Assembly: GCA_018433675.1 (NCBI GenBank)
Contig: JAHDQS010000009.1
Location: forward strand, 62,001 to 126,000
Length of the DNA stretch: 64,000 nt
Origin: Clostridia bacterium
Lineage (GTDB): Bacteria > Bacillota > Peptococcia > DRI-13 > SM3-B62
Direction of reading: 5' to 3'
Shown here: in pieces, positions 7,868 to 15,982 of the stretch
How the letters are laid out: each line of letters starts with the position of its first letter
How positions within the stretch are numbered: the stretch's first letter is position 1
Position numbers and translations under genes: made by a program
The notes under the pieces: generated by a model
What the model saw: only the letters and a program-made list of their open reading frames with translations
What the model was told of the DNA's origin: nothing
Databases searched by the model: none

Positions 7868-8809
7868 TTAAAGTGACTTTTCGCCGCAAAGAACCAAGAG
7901 GTCTTCCCATCTTTGGTCTATTTCTTTCTGGTATTCTTCGATAAGATGTTCATTATCTGGCGTGAACAAATGCTTAAACCTACCTTGCGGTTTCAGGAAA
8001 TCTGCGATGGGTAGTTTCTTTTTCGGAATATAATTCAGCTTCCATTTGCCGTCTTCAACCTCATACAGCGGCCAAAAACATGTATCAACGGCTAATTTGC
8101 ACATTTCCATAATGTCCTCGGTAGGATATCTCCAGCCTCTGGGACAGGGGGCCAAAATGTTTAAGAAGGCAGCGCCTTTTTTGTAAATGGCTTTTTCGGA
8201 CTTTTCGTGTAAGTCTTTGAAGTTCCTGAAGAAGGTGGTTTGAGCTACGTAGGGTATATGATGATTAGCGATTATTTGGGTTAAATCTTTCCTGCCTTGC
8301 GATTTTCCGGTAGATACCTTGCCGGAGGGTGTAGTAGTGGTATCGGCAAATTTCGGCGTAGCCGAAGATCTTTGGATGCCCGTATTCATATAGGCGCCGT
8401 TGTCATAGCAGACATAGACCATGTCATGGCCTCTTTCCATGGCCCCGGAAAGAGATTGGAATCCGATATCGTAGGTTCCGCCGTCTCCCCCAAAGGCAAT
8501 GAATTTGTATTCGCCTTTGATCTTGCCTTTTCTCTTTAGGGCGTTATAGGCAGCTTCAACACCGCTCATGGTTGCTCCGGCATTTTCAAAGGCATTATGG
8601 ATAAAGGAATCCTTCCAGGAGGTATAGGGGTACATGAATGTGGATACTTCCAGACAACCGGTTGCACAGCCGACGACGAGTTTATCTCCTTCTTTGACGG
8701 CTCGCGTGACACCCCTTACTGCAATGGGAGCACCGCAGCCTGCACACATTCTGTGTCCTCCTGCCAACCTTTCAGGCTTGGACAATTCTTGTTTCAGATT
8801 ATATGCCAT
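7868..8809 (-). CDS. porB: Pyruvate:ferredoxin oxidoreductase, beta subunit
   Basis: This 313-residue subunit binds thiamine diphosphate and a [4Fe-4S] cluster. Cluster ligands are visible as CAGC (Cys22, Cys25), a Cys48/Cys52 pair in the GCATGC stretch, and probably Cys226 in LAPCPRGW. The cofactor-binding motif is GGDGGTYDIG (residues 107-116), followed by CYDNGAYMNTG. The YDN-x-AYMNTG-x-QRS signature points to pyruvate rather than 2-oxoglutarate or branched-chain oxoacids. With PorA, PorC and PorD it makes the four-subunit enzyme that interconverts pyruvate with acetyl-CoA, CO2 and reduced ferredoxin in the cytoplasm. Its ATG directly abuts the porA stop (TAAATG). It is the last gene before a strong terminator. 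Confidence 0.93.
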   Translation of the reverse strand: MAYNLKQELSKPERLAGGHRMCAGCGAPIAVRGVTRAVKEGDKLVVGCATGCLEVSTFMYPYTSWKDSFIHNAFENAGATMSGVEAAYNALKRKGKIKGEYKFIAFGGDGGTYDIGFQSLSGAMERGHDMVYVCYDNGAYMNTGIQRSSATPKFADTTTTPSGKVSTGKSQGRKDLTQIIANHHIPYVAQTTFFRNFKDLHEKSEKAIYKKGAAFLNILAPCPRGWRYPTEDIMEMCKLAVDTCFWPLYEVEDGKWKLNYIPKKKLPIADFLKPQGRFKHLFTPDNEHLIEEYQKEIDQRWEDLLVLCGEKSL

Positions 8810-10003
8810 TTATTTTCCCTCCTGATTTCTTACAGAAAGATATCTGTATGTTTCTCCGGTAACACCGGTTGCCAGTATTTCATAGAGGTCTTCATAAACG
8901 CTGCTGATGTCCTCTACCTTGACATCTCTGCCGCCTAAGCCGTAGATATAATTTACTATTTTCGGGGATTTTTCTTCGTGGTACAGGGCTGCTTTAATCT
9001 CGGCTCCCAATGGACCGCCTTGACTGCTGAAGCTTTCGGTCTTGTCCATGGCAGCTAAGACCTTGACATGTTTTAAGGCTTCGGCAATTTCTTCGGCAGG
9101 AAACGGTCTGAAGAGTCTTATTTTCAGTAAGCCTACTTTCTTTCCTTCGTTTCTCATTTTGTCAACTGCGTCTTTAGCCGTGCCTGCTGTAGAGTTAATA
9201 ATCACAATGGCCGCTTCCGCATCCTCTAGCTTGTAGGCTTCAAACAAGCCGTATTTTCTTCCGCTGATCTTTTCAAACTCTTTAGCAACTTCTAAGGCTA
9301 CTATTTTAGCGTTTTTCATGCCTTCCGCTTGTTGCCTTTTATGTTCAAGATAGTAGCTCGGCGTATCATAAGGTCCAACCGACATAGGTTGTTTTTCGTT
9401 TAAAAGATAGCATTCCGGATTGTATTCACCGACGAATTCCTTAACTTTGGCATCTTCAATCAATTCGATATTTTCTACGGCATGACTGGTGATGAAGCCG
9501 TCCTGACAAACCATTGCGGGTAATTGGACGTCTTTATGTTCGACAATTTTAAGGGCTTGGATAAAATTATCATAAGCTTCTTGGTTGTTTTCGGAATATA
9601 TCTGGATCCAGCCGCTATCCCTTGAACCCATAGTATCCGAATGATCCGCGTTGATATTTATTGGTCCTGACAAGGCCCTGTTGATAGCTGCAATTGTTAT
9701 CGGCAGTCTATTTGAAGCGGCTATGTACAGAATTTCGTGCATCAGGGCTAAACCACAGGAGGAAGTAGCCGTCATAGTTCTGGCCCCAGCTGCTTGTGAG
9801 CCCACGCAGGCCGAGATGGCGCTATGTTCACTTTCCACAGGCACAAACTCTGTATCTACCTGGCCATCGGCTACATATTGGGAAAAATACTGGGGTATTT
9901 CTGTGGAAGGTGTTATCGGAAAAGCCGCAACGACATCAGGGTTTATCTGTTTCATGGCAAAGGCGATTGCCTCATTGCCTGATAATCTTTCTCTAATGGA
10001 CAT
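8810..10003 (-). CDS. porA: Pyruvate:ferredoxin oxidoreductase, alpha subunit
   Basis: The 397-residue product matches the alpha subunit of the four-subunit (archaeal-type) enzyme. The N-terminal half (LSGNEAIAFAMKQINPDVVAAFPITPSTEIPQ) carries the pyrimidine-side thiamine diphosphate site with a conserved Glu. ESEHSAISACVGSQAAGARTMTATSS is the conserved substrate-side helix. The C-terminal half is a transketolase-C-like domain (KKVGLLKIRLFRPFPAEEIAEAL). In homologues the alpha-beta pair does the decarboxylation, and gamma and delta complete electron transfer to ferredoxin. It lies between porD and porB in the leftward operon and has a GGAGGCAAT-type ribosome binding site. Confidence 0.93.
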   Translation of the reverse strand: MSIRERLSGNEAIAFAMKQINPDVVAAFPITPSTEIPQYFSQYVADGQVDTEFVPVESEHSAISACVGSQAAGARTMTATSSCGLALMHEILYIAASNRLPITIAAINRALSGPININADHSDTMGSRDSGWIQIYSENNQEAYDNFIQALKIVEHKDVQLPAMVCQDGFITSHAVENIELIEDAKVKEFVGEYNPECYLLNEKQPMSVGPYDTPSYYLEHKRQQAEGMKNAKIVALEVAKEFEKISGRKYGLFEAYKLEDAEAAIVIINSTAGTAKDAVDKMRNEGKKVGLLKIRLFRPFPAEEIAEALKHVKVLAAMDKTESFSSQGGPLGAEIKAALYHEEKSPKIVNYIYGLGGRDVKVEDISSVYEDLYEILATGVTGETYRYLSVRNQEGK

Positions 10004-10025
10004 TGGTATTGCCTCCTTTAACTTC

Positions 10026-10328
10026 TTAATTATCGGCTTTCATTTCAATGGCTTTAACCGGACATACTTTGGCGCAGATGCCACAGCCTTTGCAATATTC
10101 GTAGATAAAATCGCCCCTTTTTCCGTCTTTGACCGGAATTGCCATATCCGGACACACGGGTGCGCATAGTAAGCATTGGTTACACTTATCGGCTATGAAC
10201 ACCGGCTTGATAGTCCGCCAATCACCGGTGTGAAAATCTTCGGAGTTACCGCTGGCGCAAACATTTCCACCCGGGGTGATTTGTTGCCAGCTGATTGTTT
10301 CATCAATATTTATTTTATTTGTCATCAT
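10026..10328 (-). CDS. porD: Pyruvate:ferredoxin oxidoreductase, delta subunit (2[4Fe-4S] ferredoxin)
   Basis: This 100-residue protein has two ferredoxin clusters in its C-terminal half: Cys49, 52, 55, 59 (CNQCLLCAPVCP) and Cys79, 82, 85, 89 (CKGCGICAKVCP). They pass electrons from the catalytic alpha-beta core to soluble ferredoxin. The N-terminal half (SWQQITPGGNV, then DWRTIKPVFIADKC) is the usual delta extension. The frame overlaps the end of porC by 14 bases, and the AGGAGGTT site fits either of two consecutive ATG codons (10328 or 10325). Translational coupling with porC is likely. Confidence 0.93.
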   Translation of the reverse strand: MMTNKINIDETISWQQITPGGNVCASGNSEDFHTGDWRTIKPVFIADKCNQCLLCAPVCPDMAIPVKDGKRGDFIYEYCKGCGICAKVCPVKAIEMKADN

Positions 10329-10896
10329 CCAACCTCCTCAGTGTCATAATCAAAGCATTCATGTTCCCCTCGATAACATTTGGTTTGGCTGCGAATTTGT
10401 GCTCGAAGGAATGCTTCATTTCCTCGAGAAATCTGTTTTCGTCCATTAGTTTACTGACTTTAACCACGGCTGCCAGCATGGGCGTATTGGGGAAATATTT
10501 GCCCAGTGTGCTTTCGGATATTTCCTTAGCATCAATGGTATAGATGCGACAATCATAATTGGGATAATTGCTCTTGATTTCTTCCGGGGTCTTGGCGGTG
10601 TTGATAATAATGGCGCCGTCTTTCTTTAAGCCTTTGGCTACAGGAACCGATTCTAACAAGGATTCGTCAACGACAACTACATAGTTCGGTTCATAGATGT
10701 TGGAGTGGACCCTGATTTTGTCTTCGCTTATTCTGTTATAAGCTGTTATGGGGGCTCCCATTCTTTCAGGCCCGTACTCTGGGAAACCTTGTACATACAT
10801 GCCGGTACTAAAGGCGACATCCGCCAAGAGTAAGGCCGCTGTTTTGGCACCCTGGCCGCCTCGCCCATGCCAGCGGATTTCTGTTAATTTGGACAT
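10315..10896 (-). CDS. porC: Pyruvate:ferredoxin oxidoreductase, gamma subunit
   Basis: First gene of the leftward por operon. The 193-residue product begins with the hallmark of the gamma domain, IRWHGRGGQGAKTAALLLADV, continues FPEYGPERMGAPI, and contains the conserved VVVDESLLESV strand. In other clostridial enzymes this domain is part of one long PFOR chain; here it is a separate subunit as in archaea. The ATG at 10896 has a perfect AGGAGG site. A sigma-54 promoter lies 40-55 bases upstream, so the operon probably depends on the divergently encoded AAA+ activator. Leftward order is porC, porD, porA, porB. Confidence 0.93.
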   Translation of the reverse strand: MSKLTEIRWHGRGGQGAKTAALLLADVAFSTGMYVQGFPEYGPERMGAPITAYNRISEDKIRVHSNIYEPNYVVVVDESLLESVPVAKGLKKDGAIIINTAKTPEEIKSNYPNYDCRIYTIDAKEISESTLGKYFPNTPMLAAVVKVSKLMDENRFLEEMKHSFEHKFAAKPNVIEGNMNALIMTLRRLDDDK

Positions 10897-10935
10897 TAAT
10901 TGAACCTCCTCACGTTTGATTAACTTAATTTATAT

Positions 10936-10951
10936 TGCAAGAAGCATGCCA
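10936..10951 (-). promoter_or_regulatory. Sigma-54 (RpoN) promoter of the por operon
   Basis: On the minus strand the sequence is TGGCATGCTTCTTGCA, which matches the -24/-12 consensus TGGCAC-N5-TTGC with the correct GG-to-GC spacing. It sits about 40 bases before the porC ATG. Such promoters need an AAA+ activator; a sigma-54-type activator is encoded divergently next to it. Confidence 0.85.
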
Positions 10952-10992
10952 AGGATAAAAAAGCCAACATGCAACGTTTTTCTTGAGCAAAG

Positions 10993-11032
10993 ATGTTATA
11001 AATGTTAGAATGATGGCATAAAATGTTATAAA
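10993..11032. promoter_or_regulatory. Candidate activator-binding repeats upstream of the por promoter
   Basis: The 10-base direct repeat ATGTTATAAA occurs at 10993-11002 and 11023-11032, 30 bases apart, which is about three helical turns. It lies 42-96 bases upstream of the sigma-54 promoter, the normal place for enhancer sites, and just before the activator gene. Binding by that activator, with possible autoregulation, is an inference. Confidence 0.5.
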
Positions 11033-11047
11033 CGACGGGTGGTTATA

Positions 11048-12427
11048 TTGCTAAAATATGAAGATTTACATGAGAACAAACTGTTTGAAAGGATTCTTAA
11101 TAGTTGTAATGATGGTATTAACGTAGTAGACAAAAAGGGCATATTGATTTATGCAAATAAAGTGTCTGCTGATTACGCTAATAGTAAACGAGAAGAGATG
11201 ATAGGTAAGCATATTTCCCTTTTTTATCCGCAAGCAGTTGTACTGAAAGTGCTGGAAAATCAAACTGCCATATTAGATGAAAGGATCCATTACGTAGGGC
11301 AAAAAAAGTATGTGATTAGTTCCTATCCTATCTATATTGATAACGAATTTCAAGGGGCATATTCTGTTTTTCAAGATATTCGGGAAATTGATGAGCTTAA
11401 TCGAAGGATTAAGTACTTAGAGCTCCATTTGGCCTTGAGTAAAACAGAAACGAATATCACTTCTGTTATTGGTAATAAGGGGAGTCTGGAAGATGTACTG
11501 ATTAAAGCCAAAAGAACAGTCGGGTCGCTGGCAGGGCCCAGACACTCAATTATTATTGGGGAATCCGGGACAGGGAAAACAATGCTGGCTAATCTTATCT
11601 ATAAATATGCGATAGAAGTAGGCGTTCTTGATAAAAAAGCTCCTTTTATTGAAATAAACTGCGGACAGTTTACCAACTCTGATATTGCCGCACTAGAGAT
11701 ATTTGGCAGTGAAGAAGGAGCCTATACCGGGTCCAAGCAAAAAAAAGGTCTGTTTGAACAGGCCAGTGGTGGAATTCTTTTTTTGGACGAAGCACATGCC
11801 TTAGAAAATTATCAAACTCTTCTTCTTAAAGCTATTGAATCGGGACGTATTCGCAGAATAGGTGGAAATAGAGAAATCCCGGTAGATGTGATAGTTATTG
11901 CAGCCTCTACAAAAAACTTAAAAGAAGCCATGCTTCCGGAACTCTATCAACGTTTGGCCCAATACGAGTTGTATATTCCTTCCTTGACGGAACGAAGTTT
12001 TGCAGAGAAAAGAAGTTTATTTAATCATTTTGTTGAGAATTACATTCGTGCCGTAGAAAGCCTGCATGGGATTAGATTTAAAATCAGCTTTCGTAAAGAT
12101 GCCGAAGAGGCCATATTAAATGCCAACTATCCAAGAAATATACGACAGTTACGTGACGTAATCAATTACAGCATCGACGCGGCAACTCCATTAATAACGG
12201 ATATTAAGGGTGAAAAGACCATCAGTGTGGTTGTTGGTCTTGAACACCTTCCCTTTGAAAAAAGCCATGGTAAGAAGATAAACATCGATACAAGGGCAGA
12301 AGACCTGATAAAGAATTATTATAGACAGGGATACGGACCGAGAAGGATTTCAAAAAAAATCGTTAGTGACGGATATAACATTGAGTACTACAGGGTTGCT
12401 TATTATTTAAAGAAACATATAGGATGA
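11048..12427 (+). CDS. Sigma-54-dependent PAS-AAA+ activator, likely regulator of por
   Basis: An N-terminal PAS domain (ILNSCNDGINVVDKKGILIYAN, about residues 10-115) is followed by an AAA+ domain with Walker A GESGTGKT and Walker B GGILFLDEAH. The sigma-54-contacting loop reads GAYTGS (residues 224-229) instead of GAFTGA. The C-terminus is not the usual Fis-type helix-turn-helix. It ends with DLIKNYYRQGYGPRRISKKI and IEYYRVAYYLKKH, which may be a different DNA-binding helix pair. I prefer the TTG at 11048, five bases after GGGTGG. A GTG at 11039 lies inside that site. Being divergent from porCDAB and its sigma-54 promoter makes it the probable por activator. Confidence 0.85.
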   Translation: MLKYEDLHENKLFERILNSCNDGINVVDKKGILIYANKVSADYANSKREEMIGKHISLFYPQAVVLKVLENQTAILDERIHYVGQKKYVISSYPIYIDNEFQGAYSVFQDIREIDELNRRIKYLELHLALSKTETNITSVIGNKGSLEDVLIKAKRTVGSLAGPRHSIIIGESGTGKTMLANLIYKYAIEVGVLDKKAPFIEINCGQFTNSDIAALEIFGSEEGAYTGSKQKKGLFEQASGGILFLDEAHALENYQTLLLKAIESGRIRRIGGNREIPVDVIVIAASTKNLKEAMLPELYQRLAQYELYIPSLTERSFAEKRSLFNHFVENYIRAVESLHGIRFKISFRKDAEEAILNANYPRNIRQLRDVINYSIDAATPLITDIKGEKTISVVVGLEHLPFEKSHGKKINIDTRAEDLIKNYYRQGYGPRRISKKIVSDGYNIEYYRVAYYLKKHIG

Positions 12428-12480
12428 TTACTTGGAAGCGCCTGGTAGCAATGTATTTGAATAAAGTAAGGATGATTTAA

Positions 12481-13119
12481 TTGTACAAAGGGATAAGATG
12501 CAGATTATGTAATGCTGAAACAACGTTTTTCTTTGAATTTAGGGGTAATCGGTATTACCGATGTTCTTGCTGTTTATCTCTAATGTTGGACCCTCAAAAG
12601 TATCTTTCGCTTGAAAGTGAAAAAAAGCTCTATGAAGAGCACAACAATGACGTGGAAGACCCGAGATACCAACAATTTGTGACTCCTATTCTCGAAAAAG
12701 TTGAACATAGGTTTGATCAAGGACACTTAGGCTTGGATTTTGGTGCCGGAACCGGGCCTGTTATTACAAAACTTTTGCGGGAAAAGGGTTATAATATAGA
12801 GCTCTATGACCCTTTTTTCTGGAATGATCACAAGGTTCTTGAACTGAGGTATGACTTCATCGTTTGTTGTGAGGTAATCGAGCACTTTCATAATCCGGGC
12901 AAGGAGTTTGAATTATTGCGGCTGCTGCTAAAACCCGGTGGTTCCCTTTATTGTATGACGATAGTTTATAGTGAGGATATTGACTTTGGTAAGTGGCATT
13001 ATAAAAATGACCCAACTCATGTGTTTTTTTACCATGAACGTGCGCTGGCGTGGATCAAAGAACATTATGACTTCTCGGCACTGAGAAGAGAAGGCAGATT
13101 GATTCAATTTGAAGTTTAG
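12481..13119 (+). CDS. Zinc-ribbon class I SAM-dependent methyltransferase
   Basis: The N-terminus has four or five cysteines in zinc-ribbon spacing (C-R-L-C, then C-S-C-C around residues 28-31). It is followed by a Methyltransf_23-type domain. The SAM-binding glycine motif LDFGAGTGP is near residue 85, the acidic strand is IELYDPFF, and YDFIVCCEVIEHFHNPGKEF is the typical post-motif region. LLLKPGGSLYCMT closes the Rossmann core. The substrate is unknown. The start is the TTG at 12481 with AAGGATG upstream. It lies 53 bases after the activator gene and ends at a strong hairpin, so it could be the second gene of that transcript. Confidence 0.75.
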   Translation: MYKGIRCRLCNAETTFFFEFRGNRYYRCSCCLSLMLDPQKYLSLESEKKLYEEHNNDVEDPRYQQFVTPILEKVEHRFDQGHLGLDFGAGTGPVITKLLREKGYNIELYDPFFWNDHKVLELRYDFIVCCEVIEHFHNPGKEFELLRLLLKPGGSLYCMTIVYSEDIDFGKWHYKNDPTHVFFYHERALAWIKEHYDFSALRREGRLIQFEV

Positions 13120-13129
13120 CAATAAAGAT

Positions 13130-13166
13130 GGGGCTGTAACGAAACTTAGCTTTTCGTTACAGCCCC
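13130..13166 (+). terminator. Hairpin after the methyltransferase gene
   Basis: Perfect 15-bp arms GGGGCTGTAACGAAA (13130-13144) and TTTCGTTACAGCCCC (13152-13166) with a 7-base loop lie just after the methyltransferase stop. The U-run after it is poor, but its strength and place support a terminator that insulates the spore operon. Confidence 0.7.
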
Positions 13167-13204
13167 TTAGTATTGATTCATCCGCATTTGCATTCGCATT
13201 TATG

Positions 13205-13235
13205 TGAATTATTATCGTGACTGTTTGGCATAATA
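13205..13235 (+). promoter_or_regulatory. Sigma-G-like forespore promoter of the spoVA operon
   Basis: The sequence TGAATT (13205-13210), 18 bases, then CATAATA (13229-13235) closely matches the sigma-G consensus TGAATA-N17/18-CATACTA. It lies about 35 bases before the first DUF1657 gene. SpoVA operons are transcribed by sigma-G in the forespore of Bacillus, so forespore expression is expected here. Confidence 0.75.
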
Positions 13236-13270
13236 GTTCAGGGCGAGACGATTCAAAGGAGGAAAATGCT

Positions 13271-13477
13271 GTGACTGTCGGTTCCCAGGTCAAACAAACG
13301 CTTGCCGGTCTCAAAGGTGTCCGGGCTACTTTGAAAATCTGTGCGGCACAAAGCGAAGAAGAAGATAGTAAAACCGTTTTTACAGATGCAACCGGAATTA
13401 CCGAAAGCGTCAGTAAAGACTTGGAAGAACGAGTCAAAGTATTGGAATTTCAGGAACCACAATACAAGGGTCATTAG
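13271..13477 (+). CDS. DUF1657 small spore-associated protein (first copy)
   Basis: The 68-residue product starts at GTG 13271 behind AAGGAGGAAAA; an upstream start in the same frame has no ribosome binding site. It reads TVGSQVKQTLAGLKGVRATL and ends VLEFQEPQYKGH. This E-PQYK terminus is shared with the second DUF1657 gene at 15983, which ends ESQEPQYKQH. DUF1657 proteins are small helical proteins of unknown function that accompany SpoVA genes in Firmicutes. First gene of the spore operon. Confidence 0.85.
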   Translation: MTVGSQVKQTLAGLKGVRATLKICAAQSEEEDSKTVFTDATGITESVSKDLEERVKVLEFQEPQYKGH

Positions 13478-13489
13478 TGAGGGATATAT

Positions 13490-14095
13490 ATGCCGGAATG
13501 GATCAATGGGAAACCCACCACCCTGATTAAGCAAGGTAAGGTGATGGAAGAGAACTTGGCCCAGGTCAGACTGAACGGGGAAGAGCTTTTACGCGAACTG
13601 CGGGCCAAAGATGTTTTTAGACTGGCAGACGTGGAATTTGCCATCATGGAACCAACCGGTGCGGTAAATGTCATGCTCAAAGCGGATAAAAAACCTTTGA
13701 CTCCCCATGACATAGGAAAACAGGTTTCACCCCAAACTGAACCCCAAACGGTGATCCTGGACGGTAACGTTATGGATGAGTCCTTAGCTAATATGGGTTT
13801 AAACAAGAACTGGCTGGAAACCCAATTAGCCGGGATCGGCGTGTCCTTAGATAATGTATTCATTGGTCAGATTGATACCACCGGAGACTTGTACATCGAT
13901 TTATATGATGATGCAATCCAGATGCCTCAGCCTAAGGTAAAGGAGCTTCTTTATGCTAACTTAGAAAAGTGCCAAGCTGATCTATTGACGTATGCTCTGG
14001 AAACAAAGGACAAAGGGGCTAAGGCCATGTATGATAAAAATTCCGAAAAACTGGAGCAACTGATAAAGATATTAAAACCTTATTTGTTAAGATAG
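13490..14095 (+). CDS. DUF421/YetF-type cytoplasmic domain protein of the SpoVA operon
   Basis: The 201-residue product corresponds to the soluble C-terminal part of DUF421 (YetF-like) proteins and lacks their N-terminal membrane helices. It begins PEWINGKPTTLIKQGKVMEE and contains LNGEELLRELRAKDVFRLADVEFAIMEPTGAVNVML, the typical two-subdomain core. The helical C-terminal half (VKELLYANLEKCQADLLTYALETKDKGAKAMY) resembles a DUF1657-like helical region. DUF421 proteins with DUF1657 partners occur in mobile SpoVA operons. It lies 12 bases after the DUF1657 gene and 14 before spoVAC, so it is clearly operonic. Function is unknown, probably linked to the spore inner membrane. Confidence 0.75.
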   Translation: MPEWINGKPTTLIKQGKVMEENLAQVRLNGEELLRELRAKDVFRLADVEFAIMEPTGAVNVMLKADKKPLTPHDIGKQVSPQTEPQTVILDGNVMDESLANMGLNKNWLETQLAGIGVSLDNVFIGQIDTTGDLYIDLYDDAIQMPQPKVKELLYANLEKCQADLLTYALETKDKGAKAMYDKNSEKLEQLIKILKPYLLR

Positions 14096-14109
14096 CGGGT
14101 GATTGTTTT

Positions 14110-14589
14110 ATGTCCAATAAGAAAAAGAAAAAGTTGACACCAACTCAACAGGAATACCAGGCTTTAGCTAATAACCTGGAACCCAAAAGACCTGTTATGG
14201 CAAACTGTTTAAAAGCCTTTTTGGTTGGTGGGATTATTTGCACCTTAGGTCAGGGGTTGCAGTGGATGTTCATAGAGTATTTTAATTTCACGGAAGACAC
14301 GGCAGGTGACCCCACTGTTGCAGTATTGATCTTTATTTCCGCCTTGCTTACCGGTTTAGGGGTATATGACCATATAGCCCAATTCGGTGGTGCCGGCACA
14401 GCCGTACCTGTCACCGGATTTGCCAATACCATCACTTCCGCTTCCATCGAACACCGCAGTGAAGGATATGTCTTGGGAGTGGGAGGCAATATGTTTAAGT
14501 TGGCGGGATCAGTGATAGCTTTTGGGGTGTTTTCAGCCTTTGTAGTTACCCTGGTGAAAATAACGATCAAAAAGTTAGGTGGGATGTGA
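14110..14589 (+). CDS. spoVAC: Stage V sporulation protein AC
   Basis: The 159-residue product has the SpoVAC pattern. A basic N-terminus is followed by TPTQQEYQALANNLEPKRPV. Several membrane helices come next, with LVGGIICTLGQGLQWMF, LTGLGVYDHIAQFGGAGTAVPVTGFANTITSASIEHRSEG and GNMFKLAGSVIAFGVFSAFV. SpoVAC is an inner spore membrane protein that behaves as a mechanosensitive channel in the release and uptake of dipicolinic acid. Its gene overlaps nothing but lies directly against spoVAD, with no gap between the stop of one and the ATG of the next. Confidence 0.95.
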   Translation: MSNKKKKKLTPTQQEYQALANNLEPKRPVMANCLKAFLVGGIICTLGQGLQWMFIEYFNFTEDTAGDPTVAVLIFISALLTGLGVYDHIAQFGGAGTAVPVTGFANTITSASIEHRSEGYVLGVGGNMFKLAGSVIAFGVFSAFVVTLVKITIKKLGGM

Positions 14590-15591
14590 ATGCTCAAGGG
14601 TCATCAAACCTGGGTTTTTGAATCCAAACCTGTTATTGCGGCCTCCTCTGCGGTGGGAGGGCCCTTTGAAGCCCAGGGGGCTTTAGCCGGTGATTTTGAT
14701 AAGCTGCACGAAGATATCTGGTTAGGTCAGGATAGTTTTGAGAAGGCGGAAAAAAGATTGCTGGAAGAGGCCTGCGAAGTTGCCATTAATAAAGCCGGCA
14801 TGAAAAAGGAAGATGTGCAGTTTTTTTTAAGCGGCGATCTAATGAACCAGATAATCTCCAGCAGTTTTGCTGCCCGCACGCTGGGAGTTCCTTTCCTGGG
14901 CCTTTTTGGGGCATGTTCCAGTTCTATGGAGGCATTATCTTTAGCGGCCTTGCTGGTTGATAGCAAGGCGGCCGAAAATGCCTTGGCTGCGGCATCCAGT
15001 CATAATGCCACTGCTGAAAAGCAATTCCGTTATCCCACAGAATACGGGGCGCAAAAACCGCCCACCGCCCAATGGACGGTTACGGGAGCAGGAGCGGCAT
15101 TGCTGAAAGGAGAGGGAGATGGTCCTCGAGTTGTCGCCGCCACTATTGGCCGAATCGTAGATATGGGTATTTCAGACCCGTATAACATGGGGGCAGCTAT
15201 GGCACCTGCTGCCGTTGATACAATCCAGGCCCATTTTCGGGATTTAAACAGAGAGCTTTCTTACTATGACATTATAGCTACCGGAGATTTGGGAAAAGTA
15301 GGTCATCAAATCGCTTCAGCCCTCTTAGTCAAACATGGCATGGAAATCCCGCCCGACATATTTACCGATTGCGGCATTTTAATATATAACCAAGAACAAC
15401 CCGTTTTGGCCGGAGGCAGTGGATGTGGTTGTTCGGCTACGGTGACTTTTGGTCACTTTCTGAATAGATTGCGAAAAGGAGACTTAAGAAGACTTCTTAT
15501 CGTAGCTACAGGGGCATTGATGTCACCTCTATCTTATCAACAGAAGGAAAGTATACCCTGTATTGCTCATGCTGTAGCAATTGAGATATAA
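14590..15591 (+). CDS. spoVAD: Stage V sporulation protein AD
   Basis: SpoVAD has a thiolase-like fold but binds dipicolinic acid rather than acting as a thiolase. It starts MLKGHQTWVFESKPVIAASS and contains EEACEVAINKAGMKKEDVQFFLSGDLMNQ. The thiolase-type nucleophile region is FGACSSSMEALSLAA near residue 107, followed by SSHNATAEKQFRYPTEYG and the C-terminal ATGALMSPLSYQQKESIPCIAHA. The length of 333 residues is normal. The protein loads dipicolinic acid at the forespore inner membrane together with SpoVAC and SpoVAE. It sits between spoVAC and spoVAE, as is universal in spore formers. Confidence 0.95.
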   Translation: MLKGHQTWVFESKPVIAASSAVGGPFEAQGALAGDFDKLHEDIWLGQDSFEKAEKRLLEEACEVAINKAGMKKEDVQFFLSGDLMNQIISSSFAARTLGVPFLGLFGACSSSMEALSLAALLVDSKAAENALAAASSHNATAEKQFRYPTEYGAQKPPTAQWTVTGAGAALLKGEGDGPRVVAATIGRIVDMGISDPYNMGAAMAPAAVDTIQAHFRDLNRELSYYDIIATGDLGKVGHQIASALLVKHGMEIPPDIFTDCGILIYNQEQPVLAGGSGCGCSATVTFGHFLNRLRKGDLRRLLIVATGALMSPLSYQQKESIPCIAHAVAIEI

Positions 15592-15607
15592 CGAGGGAGG
15601 TGTGGCT

Positions 15608-15961
15608 TTGGAAAAGTTCTTGTGGGCTTTCGTGATAGGCGGAGGGATATGTGTAATTGGGCAGATTATGATGGATGTATTTCGCTTGACACCTTCACAT
15701 ACTATGAGCACATTGGTTGTGGCAGGTGCTGTTTTGGGCGGCCTAGGTTTATATGAACCGTTGATCAAATTTGCCGGAGCCGGGGCCTCAGTTCCTATCA
15801 GCAGTTTCGGAAATTCCTTGGTCAAAGGCGCTCTGGCCGAAGCAGAAAAAACCGGCATTATCGGAGTATTAACAGGTATCTTTGAGGTAACCAGCGCAGG
15901 TGTATCTGCCGCTATAATTTTTGGTTTCATAGCTTCTTTGCTATTTAGACCAAAGGCATAA
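15608..15961 (+). CDS. spoVAE: Stage V sporulation protein AE (SpoVAEb type)
   Basis: The short membrane protein (117 residues) matches SpoVAEb: FLWAFVIGGGICVIGQIMMDVF, then GAVLGGLGLYEPLIKFAGAGASVPISSFGNSL, and a C-terminal helix GVSAAIIFGFIASLLF. It is a paralogue of SpoVAC, with which it shares the FAGAGxxVPxxxFGN segment. I chose TTG 15608 because GGGAGG at 15595-15600 is correctly spaced; an ATG at 15581 overlaps spoVAD. It completes the minimal C-D-Eb set needed for dipicolinic acid movement across the inner spore membrane. Confidence 0.9.
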   Translation: MEKFLWAFVIGGGICVIGQIMMDVFRLTPSHTMSTLVVAGAVLGGLGLYEPLIKFAGAGASVPISSFGNSLVKGALAEAEKTGIIGVLTGIFEVTSAGVSAAIIFGFIASLLFRPKA

Positions 15962-15982
15962 AAGCTTGAGGAGGTGATAACA

